From positions 334,611,953-334,675,952 of the forward strand of contig NC_085140.1 of the NCBI RefSeq assembly GCF_024139115.2: a DNA stretch of 64,000 nucleotides, written 5' to 3'. This document shows positions 10,584 through 21,647 of this stretch, one piece after another. A model generated the notes under the pieces. That model did not search any database. It had not been told where the DNA came from and was given only the letters and a program-made list of their open reading frames with translations. How positions within the stretch are numbered: position 1 is the first letter of the stretch; every line of letters starts with the position of its first letter. Position numbers and translations under genes: made by a program. This stretch comes from Armigeres subalbatus. Lineage: Eukaryota; Arthropoda; Insecta; Diptera; Culicidae.

Positions 10584-13577
10584 CTATACAGATAACACTG
10601 AATCAACAATTTGACGCCACAATACACGGTTCGAGGCCGCATCTCTCCATCCTCGAATACGCCCCACGCTCGCCAAGTCGTTCTGCACCTGGTCTGCCCA
10701 TCTCGCTCGCTGCGCTCCACGTCGTCTCGTACCTGCCGGATCGGAAGCGAACACCATCTTTGCAGGGTTGCTGTCCGGCATTCTTGCAACATGCCCTGCC
10801 CATCGTACCCTTCCGGCTTTAGCTACCTTCTGGATACTGGGTTCGCCGTAGAGCTGGGCGAGCTCGTGGTTCATTCTTCGCCACCACATACCGTCTCCTT
10901 GAACACCGCCAAAGATGATCCTAAGCACCCGTCTCTCGAATACTCCGAGTGCTTGCAAGTCCTCCTCGAGCATTGTCCATGTTTCATGTCCGTAGAGGCC
11001 AACCGGTCTTATTATCGTCTTGTACATGACACATTTGGTGCGGTGGCGAATCTTTTTTGACCGCAGTTTCTTCTGGAGCCCGTAGTAGGCCCGACTTCCA
11101 CAGATGATGCGCCTTCGTATTTCACGACTAACGTTGTTGTCAGCCGTTAGCAAGGATCCGAGGTAGACGAATTCCTCGACCACCTCGAAGGTATCCCCGT
11201 CTATCGTAACACTGCTTCCCAGGCGGACCCTGTCGTGCTCGGTTCCGCCCACAAGCATGTACTTTGTCTTTGACGCATTCACCACCAGTCCAACTTTTGT
11301 TGCTTCACGTTTCAGGCGGGTGTACAGTTCTGCCACCTTTGCAAATGTTCGGCCGACAATGTCCATGTCATCCGCGAAGCAAATAAATTTACTGGATCTA
11401 TTGAAAATCGTACCCCGGCTGTTACACCCGGCTCTCCGCATGACACCTTCTAGCGCAATGTTGAACAACAGGCACGAAAGTCCATTACCTTGTCTTAGTC
11501 CCCGGCGCGATTCGAACGAACTGGAGTGTTCGCCCGAAATCTTCACACAGTTTTGCACACCATCCACCGTTGCTTTGATCAGTCTGGTAAGCTTCCCAGG
11601 GAAGCTGTTCTCGTCCATAATTTTCCATAGCTCTACGCGGTCTATACTGTCGTATGCCGCCTTGAAATCAACGAACAGATGGTGCGTTGGGACCTGGTAT
11701 TCACGGCATTTTTGAAGGATTTGCCGTACAGTAAAGATCTGGTCCGTTGTCGAGCGGCCGTCAACGAAGCCGGCTTGATAACTTCCCACGAACTCGTTCA
11801 CAACGACAGACAGACGACGGAAGATGATCTGGGATATCACTTTGTAGGCGGCATTAAGGATGGTGATCGCTCGAAAGTTCTCACACTCCAGTTTGTCGCC
11901 TTTCTTGTAGATGGGGCATATAACCCCTTCCTTCCACTCCTCCGGTAGCTGTTCGTTTTCCCAGATTCTGACTATCAGTTTGTGCAGGCAAGTGGCCAGC
12001 TTTTCCGGGCCCATCTTGATGAGCTCAGCTCCGATACCATCCTTACCAGCTGCTTTATTGGTCTTTAGCTGTTGAATGGCATCCTTAACTTCCCTCAAGG
12101 TGGGGGCTGGTTGGCTTCCATCGTCCGCTGAACTGACGTAGTCATCTCCTCCGCTGCCTTGACTTTCATTGCCTGTACTCTCAGCGCCATTCAGATGTTC
12201 CTCGTAGTGCTGCTTCCACCTTTCGATCACCACACGTTCGTCCGTCAAGATGCTCCCATCCTTATCCCGGCACATTTCGGCTCGCGGCACGAAGCCTTTG
12301 CGGGATGCGTTGAGCTTCTGATAGAACTTGCGTGTATCTTGAGAACGGCACAGCTGTTCCATCTCCTCGCACTCCGCTTCTTCCAGGCGGCGTTTCTTCT
12401 CCTGAAAAAGGCGGGTCTGCTGTCTCCGCTTCCGTCTATAACGTTCCACGTTCTGCCGGGTACCTTGCTGCAGCGCGACCGCCCGCGCTGCGTCCTTCTC
12501 CTCCAGAATCTGTCTGCACTCTTTGTCGAACCAATCGTTCCGTCGACTTCGACCCATATACCCGACGTTGTTCTCCGCTGCGTCGTTAATGGCTGCTTTG
12601 ACTGTATTCCAGCAGTCCTCAAGAGGGGCCCCATCGAGCTCACCCTCTTCCGACAACGCTGCCTCGAGATGCTGCGCGTATGCAGTGGCGACATCAGGTT
12701 GCTTCAGTCGCTCTAGGTCGTACCGCGGCGGTCGTCGGTACCGAACATTGTTGATGACGGATAGTTTTGGGCGCAGTTTAACCATCACCAGATAGTGGTC
12801 AGAGTCGATGTTAGCGCCACGATATGTCCTGACGTCGATAATGTCGGAGAAGTGCCGTCCATCAATCAGAACGTGGTCGATTTGTGATTCTGTCTGCAGT
12901 GGCGATCTCCAGGTGTACCGATACGGGAGGCTGTGTTGGAAGTAGGTGCTGCGAATGGCCATATTCTTGGAGGCGGCGAAATCAATTAGTCGTAGGCCGT
13001 TTTCGTTCGTCAGCCGGTGAGCGCTGAACTTTCCAATAGTCGGTCTAAACTCCTCCTCTTGGCCAACCTGAGCGTTCAAATCTCCTATGATGATTTTGAC
13101 GTCGTGGCTTGGGCAGCTGTCGTACTCACGTTCCAGCTGCGCGTAGAATGCGTCCTTATCATCATCAGTGCTTCCGGAGTGTGGGCTATGGACGTTGATT
13201 ATGCTGAAGTTGAAGAACCGGCCTTTGATCCTCAACCTGCACATTCTGTCATTGATCGGCCACCACCCGATCACACGCCTTTGCATATCGCCCATCACTA
13301 TGAAAGCTGTTCCCAGCTCGTGTGTGTTGCCGCAGCTCTGGTAGATGGTATGATTACCTCTAAACGTTCGCACCATTGATCCCTTCCAACAAACCTCCTG
13401 GAGCGCTACGATGCCGAATCCACGGTCCTTGAGCACATCGGCGAGTATGCGTGTGCTCCCGATGAAGTTGAGAGATTTGCAGTTCCACGAACCGAGTTTC
13501 CAATCGCTATTCCCTTTTCGTCGCAGTGGTCTTCGCCGATGGTTCCGGTCCGTACTCTCTTGTTGATTGTTCGTTGC
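10584..13577 (-). CDS. APE endonuclease-reverse transcriptase (RTE-like ORF2)
   Basis: An open frame of 997 codons runs from just after a stop at 13578-13580 to TAG 10584-10586. It has no ATG near its beginning, so translation probably starts by frameshift or reinitiation from the overlapping upstream frame. Positions are counted from the GTG at 13436. The endonuclease motifs are GSWNCKSLN just upstream, LQEVCW (12-17), GDLNAQVG (118-125), IDHVLIDG (185-192) and SDH (211-213). Reverse transcriptase blocks are at about 500-690, including YQAGFVDGRSTTDQIF and the catalytic FADD (686-689). The C-terminus carries the WAGHVARM and GTRRRGAQRARW blocks usual in this group. The product nicks target DNA and copies its own RNA there. 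All catalytic motifs are present. Confidence 0.88.
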   Translation of the reverse strand, partial: ATNNQQESTDRNHRRRPLRRKGNSDWKLGSWNCKSLNFIGSTRILADVLKDRGFGIVALQEVCWKGSMVRTFRGNHTIYQSCGNTHELGTAFIVMGDMQRRVIGWWPINDRMCRLRIKGRFFNFSIINVHSPHSGSTDDDKDAFYAQLEREYDSCPSHDVKIIIGDLNAQVGQEEEFRPTIGKFSAHRLTNENGLRLIDFAASKNMAIRSTYFQHSLPYRYTWRSPLQTESQIDHVLIDGRHFSDIIDVRTYRGANIDSDHYLVMVKLRPKLSVINNVRYRRPPRYDLERLKQPDVATAYAQHLEAALSEEGELDGAPLEDCWNTVKAAINDAAENNVGYMGRSRRNDWFDKECRQILEEKDAARAVALQQGTRQNVERYRRKRRQQTRLFQEKKRRLEEAECEEMEQLCRSQDTRKFYQKLNASRKGFVPRAEMCRDKDGSILTDERVVIERWKQHYEEHLNGAESTGNESQGSGGDDYVSSADDGSQPAPTLREVKDAIQQLKTNKAAGKDGIGAELIKMGPEKLATCLHKLIVRIWENEQLPEEWKEGVICPIYKKGDKLECENFRAITILNAAYKVISQIIFRRLSVVVNEFVGSYQAGFVDGRSTTDQIFTVRQILQKCREYQVPTHHLFVDFKAAYDSIDRVELWKIMDENSFPGKLTRLIKATVDGVQNCVKISGEHSSSFESRRGLRQGNGLSCLLFNIALEGVMRRAGCNSRGTIFNRSSKFICFADDMDIVGRTFAKVAELYTRLKREATKVGLVVNASKTKYMLVGGTEHDRVRLGSSVTIDGDTFEVVEEFVYLGSLLTADNNVSREIRRRIICGSRAYYGLQKKLRSKKIRHRTKCVMYKTIIRPVGLYGHETWTMLEEDLQALGVFERRVLRIIFGGVQGDGMWWRRMNHELAQLYGEPSIQKVAKAGRVRWAGHVARMPDSNPAKMVFASDPAGTRRRGAQRARWADQVQNDLASVGRIRGWRDAASNRVLWRQIVDSVLSV

Positions 13578-13696
13578 TTATGATTTTTTAAAGGCTGGCT
13601 TGCAGGGCCTGACACCAAACCCCCTAAATTTCCGGAGGACCATGGTGCACAGTTGCCCTCGCTGGTACTCGGACGATGATCAGCCGCCCCTAACAT
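13406..13696 (-). CDS. Small overlapping upstream frame, candidate ORF1 of the RTE-like element
   Basis: This 96-codon ATG-initiated frame lies in the leader of the RTE-like element. It overlaps the first 170 bases of the ORF2 frame in another register. RTE elements often carry such a short overlapping ORF1. The sequence (MLGAADHRPSTSEG...) has no recognisable domain. It could serve mainly to deliver ribosomes to ORF2. Coding is inferred from position, not similarity. Confidence 0.4.
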   Translation of the reverse strand: MLGAADHRPSTSEGNCAPWSSGNLGGLVSGPASQPLKNHKQRTINKRVRTGTIGEDHCDEKGIAIGNSVRGTANLSTSSGAHAYSPMCSRTVDSAS

Positions 13697-14120
13697 GGGG
13701 AACAGACGCTGTTGTGAGCCGATCCTGACATGGAGAACAGACGCTCAATAAGATTTGCACCTCCGGAGAGGAGCAAACTCCCCTTCCCTGTCAGCATACG
13801 ACCATAGTTCCCACCGGGGTTGGTTACCCGATCTTCCCTAAGGTTGCTCGTATCCCGGCCAGCACCGCGGGGAGGTAGAGATAGGAGTTGCTGGGTAAGA
13901 GGCTAAGGACCGCGAGATGGGGTCTATTTTATTCCTTCAGGTACGCGAAGTACCAATGGTACGCTTTACCCAGCATTTGCCGTGCCGTGATGGAAGTATA
14001 CGTCACTTAAAATGACAAGCAGAAGAAAAAATGCATTAACATACCCTCGAAAAACCCGGAACATCTCCGGTGGCCAAGGACCAATCTGAGGTTTTGAATG
14101 GGGGCAGAATACTAGAAAAG

Positions 14121-14362
14121 TTCACTTTTCATAAGACGAGTTAATACAATCTCATTGAATTCCACCACTTAATTGTATCTTGACAGATACGTATTTCGAG
14201 CTCAAATGTAAGGCCGTCTTCAGTGTCTCGTACTTGACTCGACTCTTGACTACGAGACACTGAAGACGGCCTTACATTTGAGGTCGAAATACGTATCTAT
14301 CAAGATACAATTAAGTGGTTGAATTCAATGGGATTGTATTAACTCGTCTTATGACAAGTGAA
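14121..14362. mobile_element. Long-hairpin MITE (foldback, about 242 bp)
   Basis: Two inverted arms of about 110 bp, roughly 95% identical by eye, surround a loop of about 20 bases. Arm landmarks are CATAAGACGAGTTAATACAA at the tips and GGCCGTCTTCAGTGTCTCG near the loop. A decayed half-copy lies at 40241-40318. No target duplication is obvious. Confidence 0.75.
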
Positions 14363-14380
14363 GACATTCCACTAAAAAGC

Positions 14381-14985
14381 TCAAAATAATTTTCTTACTA
14401 GAAAAGTTTCCAATCCGCCAGTGTGTTGATCGCGTATGCTGCCACAAGAATTGAATCCCCGTAGACTTCTAAGGTCATAGGCGAAGCCGACGATCTTGAC
14501 ATCAGAAGGGAACTTTAGATTCAGAAGTCCGTCGTACATAATATTCCATAATACCGGGTCCAATAATGAGCCTTGCGGTACTGCTGCATTAATTGGAACA
14601 CTTCTCTGACTGGCATCGGTCTCGTATAATAGTATACGGTTCTGGAAATAGCTAAGAATATATGTATAGAATACCTCGCCTTTTACATTGGAACGCTATC
14701 TCAGTTTTCTGTCTTTACCACGCTGTCAACGTCAAACGTGGACTTATCCTTACGGAACCTGAGCTGATTGCTTGCGAGGCCGCCCGTACCCTCTGATCCT
14801 CTCCAGCAACTTGCCCGTCATGTTAATTGGACGGTTTCCCGGCTTTCGGTAACAGAACCAACCAATCTGCCTTTTCCCATCTATCGGGAAAACTACTACA
14901 GTCATGGAGACATCTCTGCATAGATGTTCGCAATGATTGATGCCTTGAGAATGGTGTTCGGAACTCCATAAGGCCCTGGAGCTAC
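14381..14985 (-). pseudogene. R1-type LINE reverse transcriptase relic
   Basis: Minus-strand fragments in changing frames read GVPNTILKASIIANIY, KPGNRP...TGKLLERI and LWNIMYDGLLNLKFPSDVKI, ending in VGFAYDL. The last is the catalytic FADD region with the first aspartate lost. The order matches R1-clade reverse transcriptase, but about half the domain is missing and stops and frameshifts occur. It abuts an oppositely oriented LINE relic at 14990. Confidence 0.65.
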
Positions 14986-14989
14986 CATT

Positions 14990-15650
14990 TTGGCCTACAC
15001 GCACCCGAATACTAGAATAGAACGACTAACTCATGTCAAAGACTTGGGCGTAATTTTGGATTTCCAACTAACGTACAAGATGCACATCTCGTACGTTGTG
15101 GGCAAGGCTTCCAAAACCCTGGGCTTTATCTTTCTTTGGTCAAAGAATTTTCTGACATTTACTGTCTGCAGTATCTGTTTTGCTCACTGGTGCGGTCTAT
15201 ACTGGAGTATTGCTGCGCCCCGTTCGGAATCCCAATGAACGGTGCAGAACAAAATGAGTCCATGCAACGACGTTTCCTACGATTTTCTCTGCGTAGACTA
15301 CCGTGGAGAGGTCCATTACGCCAGTCAAGTTATAATATCTGCTATCGGCTTATCGATCTGGAGCTGCTAAGGAATCGCCGTGACATTGCTTGGGCCGTAC
15401 TGGTTACAGTTGTTTCGCAAGGCCGAATAGTTGTAGCGATATTTTGGAACAAAATATATCAACGTACAGCCGAGGGCACTTCCAAATAACGCTATGCTAA
15501 GAACTACAGTATGAACGGTAGTATTGAAGGATTACAGCGGTTATTTGTTACGGTATCAACAATCTTCTTCTTCAACTTGCCTTATCAGACGCTGCGTCGG
15601 AGATTCAAAGAATTTTTCTCATCGCGTCAGGTCATGTTTGAACTCAAATT
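14990..15650 (+). pseudogene. LINE reverse transcriptase C-terminal relic (Jockey/I-type)
   Basis: Plus-strand fragments in two frames read LTHVKDLGVILDFQLTYK, ISYVVGKASKTLGFIF, FCSLVRSILEYCCA and MQRRFLRFSLRRLPWRGP, then IEGLQRLFVTVSTIFFFNLP. This is the characteristic region after the catalytic domain of Jockey- or I-like elements. Frameshifts near 15130 and 15490 and loss of all upstream domains make it a dead 5'-truncated copy. Its clade cannot be settled from this piece. Confidence 0.65.
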
Positions 15651-15739
15651 TTTACTGCAGGCGCCTCCATGCTGGTCACGTTTGAACTCCAATTTGCACT
15701 TCAGACGCATCAATGCTGTTTGATATATACTTGATCCAA

Positions 15740-16149
15740 TATGAACGCCTCGACAGGTTACGTTTGGACTCATATTTTCACTGCAGGTGCCTTCGTGCTG
15801 ATTGATAAATACTTGTATAAACGCCTCGACAGGTTATGTTCGAGCTCAAATGTACACTATGAAAGCTTTTTTGATGCGCAGATTGGTATTCAAATATGAT
15901 TTTTTCATAAAATTCTGTATGTAAACAATTCGTTCATTTGGAATCATCTATAATTTCAATATTCCTCTTTGTGGATCACATCATATCCGGAAACGGAAAG
16001 TGCTTCACATCGTCTTGCATAAATTAAGTAAGCTAATGTTACAATATAAATGTTACACTGCTCTAGCATTTTATGAAAATTTAAATTATAATTTTGAAAA
16101 TAAAAATTAACTCGAAGCAAAATATAAAGCTTGTTAGTCGCCGACTAAC
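15740..16149. other. AT-rich spacer, nothing recognised
   Basis: No gene or repeat boundary seen. Parts of 15750-15850 resemble short diverged duplications of the preceding 100 bases (CCTCGACAGGTTA occurs at 15748 and 15822). Confidence 0.3.
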
Positions 16150-16213
16150 CCCGACCCCCGCAACTACAGCACTGGGCCCCTGGTACCCCAGATTGAGAAC
16201 CGCTGCTTTAAGC
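16150..16213. mobile_element. Orphan hAT-type terminal fragment
   Basis: GGGCCCCTGGTACCCCAGAT followed by TGAGAACCGCTG is the usual right end of a widespread hAT family. The same pattern ends the element at 58587. No matching left end lies nearby. Confidence 0.4.
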
Positions 16214-16229
16214 ATTCAGATATGCCTTC

Positions 16230-18370
16230 GATATTGTCTTTTGCGCATTCTTTCGGGAATCTCTTCAGAAAATCCTTTAGATTTTTTTTAGGAATCCTTC
16301 GTAAATTTCATTTAGAAATTATGTTGGGAATTTTCACGAAAATTCTTTAGACATTCCATACGAAATTTCTTCAGGAAATTTTCCTTTAGGATTTTTTGTT
16401 CGCATTTTCCATAATTTTCCGGTTGATTTTTTTTCAACCGAATTTCCAGAATAATTCTTGCATGAATTTTGGAAGGAATCTTACATTCTGGGGAAATTTA
16501 CAAACGCCTTTCTAGAGGTTTAACTAAATAATCCCTGGAGGAATATCCAAATGAGCTACTGGAAGAATTTTTTTAAATTATTCTTGGAAGCATTCCAGAA
16601 ATAATTTCTAAAGGATTTACTGGAGAATTTAAAGAAAGACTTTCCAATGGAATTCCAAACAAATTCCTATTGGAATTTCATATTCTTTTAGATTTCTACA
16701 ATAAATTGTCCAGCAACATCTGAAGGAACTTTTTCGAGAATTCCGCCACGAATTGTTTGAAACTAGATTTAGGATTTGCCAAACAAAACCAAAAATATCG
16801 GGATTGCTGTCGATCCATCACCATACTTCTTCGGATGTTCTCAAGAAATCCTTAGGAATTTACTTTAGGAGTTGCTTCCGAAATTTCTTCAGTAATCATT
16901 CAGGTGATATTACATGATTTATTAAAAAGTTCGTTCGGAAAACCCTCCCTTAAGAATTAATTCGTTTACTCATCCAGAAATTCTTCAGGCGTACCTTCGG
17001 AAATTTCTTGAGGAATTTTATCGTGATTTTTTTTTTCTCTCTCCTAAGAGAAATTTTTCAAAAATCCTCCGCAAATAAATAAAGAAATACTTTCAAAAAC
17101 TGCCTATCCCTAAGGAATTCTTCGAAAATTGTCTAAGAGTTCTTTTAGCAACCCTTACAGATTTTTTTCTGGAATTCCTTTACCAATACTTTTGAAAATT
17201 CTTCCAGGTATTCCTTCGAAAATTCCATACCATCGGATCCCGTAATTGGAATTTCTTCCAGGAGTTTCCGAACGAATTCCTAAAAAAAAAATTCCGAAGG
17301 AACTTCTGGATGAATTTCAGAAATTCTTGAATTTCTCTGTGAATGCATCTAAGAATTTCTTCAGAATTTTTCTTTCGGTAAATTCTCAGCAAACTACCCG
17401 GTGGATAAATTCAGAAATTCTCTTGCAAATACATCAAGATATTCCTTCAGAAAATCCTTTAGGAATACTTGCGTCTTGAGAATATCTTCAGAAATTCCTT
17501 CCGAGATTTCTTCGAAAATTCGTCAACGAATTATTTTGAAAATTTCTTCGGAATATCCTTTGTATTCCATTGGAAATTGCTTCGATAATTTGGTCGAAAT
17601 TCCTACGAAAAATCCTTCGGAAATACCTGCGGAAATTCATCCGAAATTCCCTTAGGAAAATTCCTTCGGAAATTTCTTCATGATTTCTGTCAGAAATGGC
17701 TTTATAAGTGTCTGCTGAAATTGATTTAGGAGTTCTTTCGAACTTTTTTTCGAAAATGCTCCAGCAAATATTTCAGGATTTCCTTAAATAAATTATTCCA
17801 GTATTTCTTAAAAAAAAAACCCTTAGGAAACTCTTGGAAAAAAGTATTGAAGTTCTAACGAAATTTCTTCAGAACTTCATTCAGGAATTCTATTGAATTC
17901 CTTTTTTAAATTCCATCAGACATTCCTCCTAAAATTAAATTAGAAATAGCCTTGAGATCTTCGGATATTCCGTTAAGATTTTTTTCGGGTATCACTTCTG
18001 AAATTCATTCAGAAATTCTTTTAGGATTATTGGAAAATTACTTATTTGATCTCAAAATTCCTTCGAAATTTCCTTTAGAAAATCTTCCAAAAGTAGGGAT
18101 TTTGAATTTCATTCTTTAGTAAATTCTCGGGATAATTCTTCCAACAAAACTTGGGGAATAGTTCCCACAGGAATTAACGACAAAATTCTAAATTAATCTC
18201 TGAAAAAAATCTTAAAGAATTTGTAAAGGAATTCCCAAAGAAATTTTCGAAATTTTCTTAGAATTGCTTCTTTGAATTTTTAAAAGATTGTCTTGGGGAA
18301 TCTACAAAGAAATGTCTGAAAGTTGAAAGTTTTTTAAAAAACATTCCAAAGAATTTTTAGAGACCTTTTC
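16230..18370. repeat. Degenerate TTCC/GGAA tandem repeat tract, 2.1 kb
   Basis: The whole stretch is built from variants of AATTCCTTCAGAAATTCCTT at irregular spacing of about 25-35 bp, with many indels. No unit is conserved enough to define a fixed period by eye. The open frames within it (for example 17246-17655) are repeat products. Confidence 0.8.
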
Positions 18371-18388
18371 AAAAAACTAAACGATTTC

Positions 18389-18417
18389 ATTGCATTTTAT
18401 ACACGATAAAATGCAAT
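18389..18417. repeat. Perfect 12-bp hairpin
   Basis: ATTGCATTTTAT, a 5-base loop, and its exact complement ATAAAATGCAAT. It lies just past the degenerate repeat tract. Function unknown. Confidence 0.6.
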
Positions 18418-18419
18418 AC

Positions 18420-19269
18420 AAAACTTGTTATATTTTAAATTGTCTGACATTTTTTAAATTGATTTATCGTTTGACTGATTAACGCTCCCAATTGTCATTC
18501 TTATTACTGACGCCAAATAATAAATGAATCAATTGAGCCAAAAAAATGCGGGAGCCCTGGCATTACCAGAGCCATGGCGCCGCCAGTGCACCTTTTCTTC
18601 TGGTGGATGATCACTCACCACTGGCAAGTGGGTTTACAGTTGTGGTGTCTATTTCCATTCACTAACAGCGACAAAACCAAACTCTGTCTCTTGAGTCCTG
18701 CTGATGCCGAACAGATCCAGTCGATGATTTACCGTCAAACAGTTGAATATGCTGCTTAAGCGAATGCAGACGGCCATCACTGAGCCCGCTACAGACGCCA
18801 TAGATTATAATCTTCATTCACCATGCGGTAATGTTTTGTACTTGTGTGGCAAGTACAATGGATACACTATGCCCAAGGAGTCGAGAATGTATCCAACCCG
18901 AAAACATCCTAGACTGGACCGGTAATCGGACTAGCCATCCCCGAATTGACAAATCTACGCCTTTGCACGCAAGGCTAATTGGAGTCTTTATATGAAATTT
19001 TGGTCCTGATGTCCGTGTTGAAACAACGTGAATGGGATAGGTTGATTCTGAAATGTTCACTGGGTTCGACAAGAACTGACATTTCAATAAAAATGGCAAA
19101 TTGATCGGGAGTTTCTGAATTGATTGACATAGGTATATTTTTTTTTAAAAACCAACGAAAGACGAACCAGCCAGTACCTATAGATAAAACGTTGTCCAAC
19201 GTCAAAAAATATCGCTTGTATCTGGCCAGTTTCTCACTTATTAAGCTTGATAAAACACATTATCAACAC
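18420..19269. other. Spacer, nothing recognised
   Basis: Mixed-composition DNA with only short frames (for example 18574-18759). No motif or repeat was identified. Confidence 0.4.
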
Positions 19270-19287
19270 CAGGATATGGTTGTATGA

Positions 19288-19435
19288 CATTCGCCAGAAA
19301 GTCATTTGCCAGAAGACCTTTTGCCAGAATCAATATGCCAGAATGGACTATTCCCCAGAAAGTCGTATGCCAGAATGCACCATTCCCCAGAAAGCCATTC
19401 GCCAGAATGTACCATTCCCCAGAATTGGTCATCAT
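19288..19435 (+). repeat. Left subterminal GCCAGAA repeats
   Basis: About nine copies of GCCAGAA or CCCCAGAA spaced 14-17 bp apart (for example GCCAGAATG-xxxCATT). The same motif occurs in inverse orientation at the right end of this element. Confidence 0.75.
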
Positions 19436-20435
19436 CTATTTGCCATGCACGCGTTTGCCCAGTATGCGCAATAATTCTTAACGCCATAAACTTTTGGCAT
19501 AACTATGAACAGCGTTAAAATAGAGGGTCATTTGGCATAAGGGACATTTTTTATAATTTTTCTTTGTTGATGTCGATAATAGAATTGAAAATACCTAATC
19601 TGTATATAAGACATATGCATACATAAGCCGAGTATAGCAGCTTGCCTGGATTAAGGTGTGGAAATTGCTTGCCTGGAAATCGGTGTTTGCCCGGATTAAG
19701 GCAATGGTGGATGTGACTCCTTCTTTTAAAATTGGCGCTTGCCCGGATTAACGCAATGGTTGATGTAATTCCTTCTTTAAAAGTAGGCGCTTGCCCGGAT
19801 TAAGACAATGGTGGATGTGATCCCTTTTTTAAAAGCAGGCGCTTGCTAGGATTAAGGCAACGGTGGATGTGAACCCTTCTTTAAAAATAGGCGATTGTCA
19901 GGATTAAAACAATGATGGATATGATCCCTTCTTCAAAAGAAGGCGCTTGTCCGAATAAAGGCAATGGTGAATGTGATAACTTCTTTGAAATTAGGCGCTT
20001 GCCCGGATTAAGGCAATGGTTGATGTGAACCCTTCTTTAAAAATAAGCGTTTGCTAGGATTAAAACAATGGTGCATATGATACCTTCTTTGAAAGTAGGT
20101 GCTTGCCCGGATTAAGGCAATGGTGGATGTGAACCCTTCTTTAAAAATAGGTGTTTGCCAAGATTAAGGCAATGGTCGATATGATACCTTCTTCAAAAGA
20201 AGGCGCTTTTCCGGATAAGGGTAATTGTGCATCTAATTCATTCTTTAAAAGAAGGCGCTTGCTCGGACTAAGGCAATGGTGGATGTGGTCGCTTCTTTAA
20301 AAGTAGGCGTTTGCCACAAATGAAGTAATGGTGGATGTGATTCCTTCTTTAAAAGTAGGCGCTTGTCCGAATTAAAGCAAGGGTGGATGAGATCCCTTCT
20401 TTGCAAATATTGCAAAAAATTGCGTTTGTCTGAAA

Positions 20436-21622
20436 TAGGGCTTCCATTTTTCCCGGGAATCAACTTCCCGGGAAACGGGAAATGAAATAATAATTTCCCG
20501 GGATTTCCCGGGATCCCGGGAAATAAAAAAAAATTCTCGAAACTAATTCAAAATCGTAGTTTAAATTTTGTCGTAAAACATGATTTTGAAAATATACGTT
20601 CGACATCAGGGATGCTTACTATTTTGTCCTCAAATGATGAAAGAGTTGTTGAAAGCCTGAGAAAGTTTTTGTTCAGTTCGAAAAGCGTTGACTCCTTCTA
20701 CAAAACGCTCGCCAAGTATTAGCATCTGCTCTGGCTCGAATGCAAGATCTGCAGTGTCTTGATGAGCTCCGCTATGTGCTACTTTTCCATATATTTTTTA
20801 AAAACTTTTTCAGGTTGTATCCGCATTTTTTTTCAGTTTTTGGACAACGACGGCTTCGAGAGACTTATACTCGACGACTTTTTTTGTGCATATAATCTTC
20901 AGGTCAACTTTGAAGGATAAACCATTTTTATTCATGTACGTCCATTTGAACACATTTTGTATTTAAAGCATATGAATGAAATATTTGAAATGACAATTCT
21001 TCCATTCGAAATAAAAAAGAGCTTTCAGGCGAGTGCTTGATTGTCGTACTTTAATGATCCTGACTTTAACATTTTTTTTCAGTCAAACTATGCTTGAAAT
21101 GCCGAACAGCACCTAAAAATGAAATGAAATGTTTCAGAAATATCTCAAAATACAAACGAGTCTTCGGAATACGAGTCTGTTCGGGAATTGAATCCAAAAG
21201 GACTGAAGGTCTTAAAAAATCCTTTGACAATAATTGGATTAACCTGCCAAAGCAGTCACTGCTATTGCCTGAATATCTGCGAACATTGGAAGCTCTGCTG
21301 TTTCACCACAGACACTCAATTTTTAATTCGACTTCACAACGCTTACCGAGGTTTGAACCTACTGAATAAACGAACGATGGATACAAACTGGTTCTTTGTC
21401 TCGCCTCTCTTCAACACGTGTTGGAATGCACCGTATGATTCTGTAGCATTTTCCGTTATAACTTAAATTCTTAAACTTCAAAAGTGAAATAAATAGTACG
21501 ATGATGCTTGTAAAAAAATTCATTTCCCGGGAAATTCGGGAAACTGATACATAAATACCGGGAATCGGGAATCCCGGGAAATATGATTTCCCGGGAAATC
21601 GTTTCCGGGAATGGAAGCCCTA
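20436..21622. mobile_element. Non-autonomous hAT element (1187 bp) inserted in the minisatellite
   Basis: Perfect 13-bp inverted ends TAGGGCTTCCATT and AATGGAAGCCCTA, flanked by the exact 8-bp duplication GTCTGAAA (20428-20435 and 21623-21630). Both subterminal regions are dense in CCCGGGAAAT palindromes. Two overlapping open frames of about 90 codons at 21094-21466 have no recognised domain, and no transposase is present. Confidence 0.9.
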
Positions 21623-21647
21623 GTCTGAAATGAAGCAATGGTGATTG

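Larger units (their letters stand above)
10565..13987 (-). mobile_element. Full-length RTE-like non-LTR retrotransposon, 3.42 kb, apparently intact
   Basis: A 12-bp duplication TGATGGAAGTAT (10553-10564 and 13988-13999) delimits 3423 bp. On the minus strand this contains a leader of about 0.3 kb, a short overlapping first frame, one long endonuclease/reverse transcriptase frame, and a very short 3' tail (CTAAATAAATGA). A size of about 3.3 kb, an APE endonuclease, a tiny 3' UTR and a short ORF1 are typical of the RTE clade. No frameshift or stop breaks the long frame, which suggests recent activity. Clade assignment is from general layout, not a tree. Confidence 0.85.

Noticed and set aside
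10611..13379. Plus-strand open frames of 80-185 codons across the RTE-like element
   Set aside because: They are antisense shadows of the long minus-strand reverse transcriptase frame and carry no motif of their own.
21094..21466. Gene captured by the hAT element at 20436-21622
   Set aside because: Two overlapping frames of about 90 codons exist, but no similarity to a known protein is recognisable and frame choice is arbitrary.
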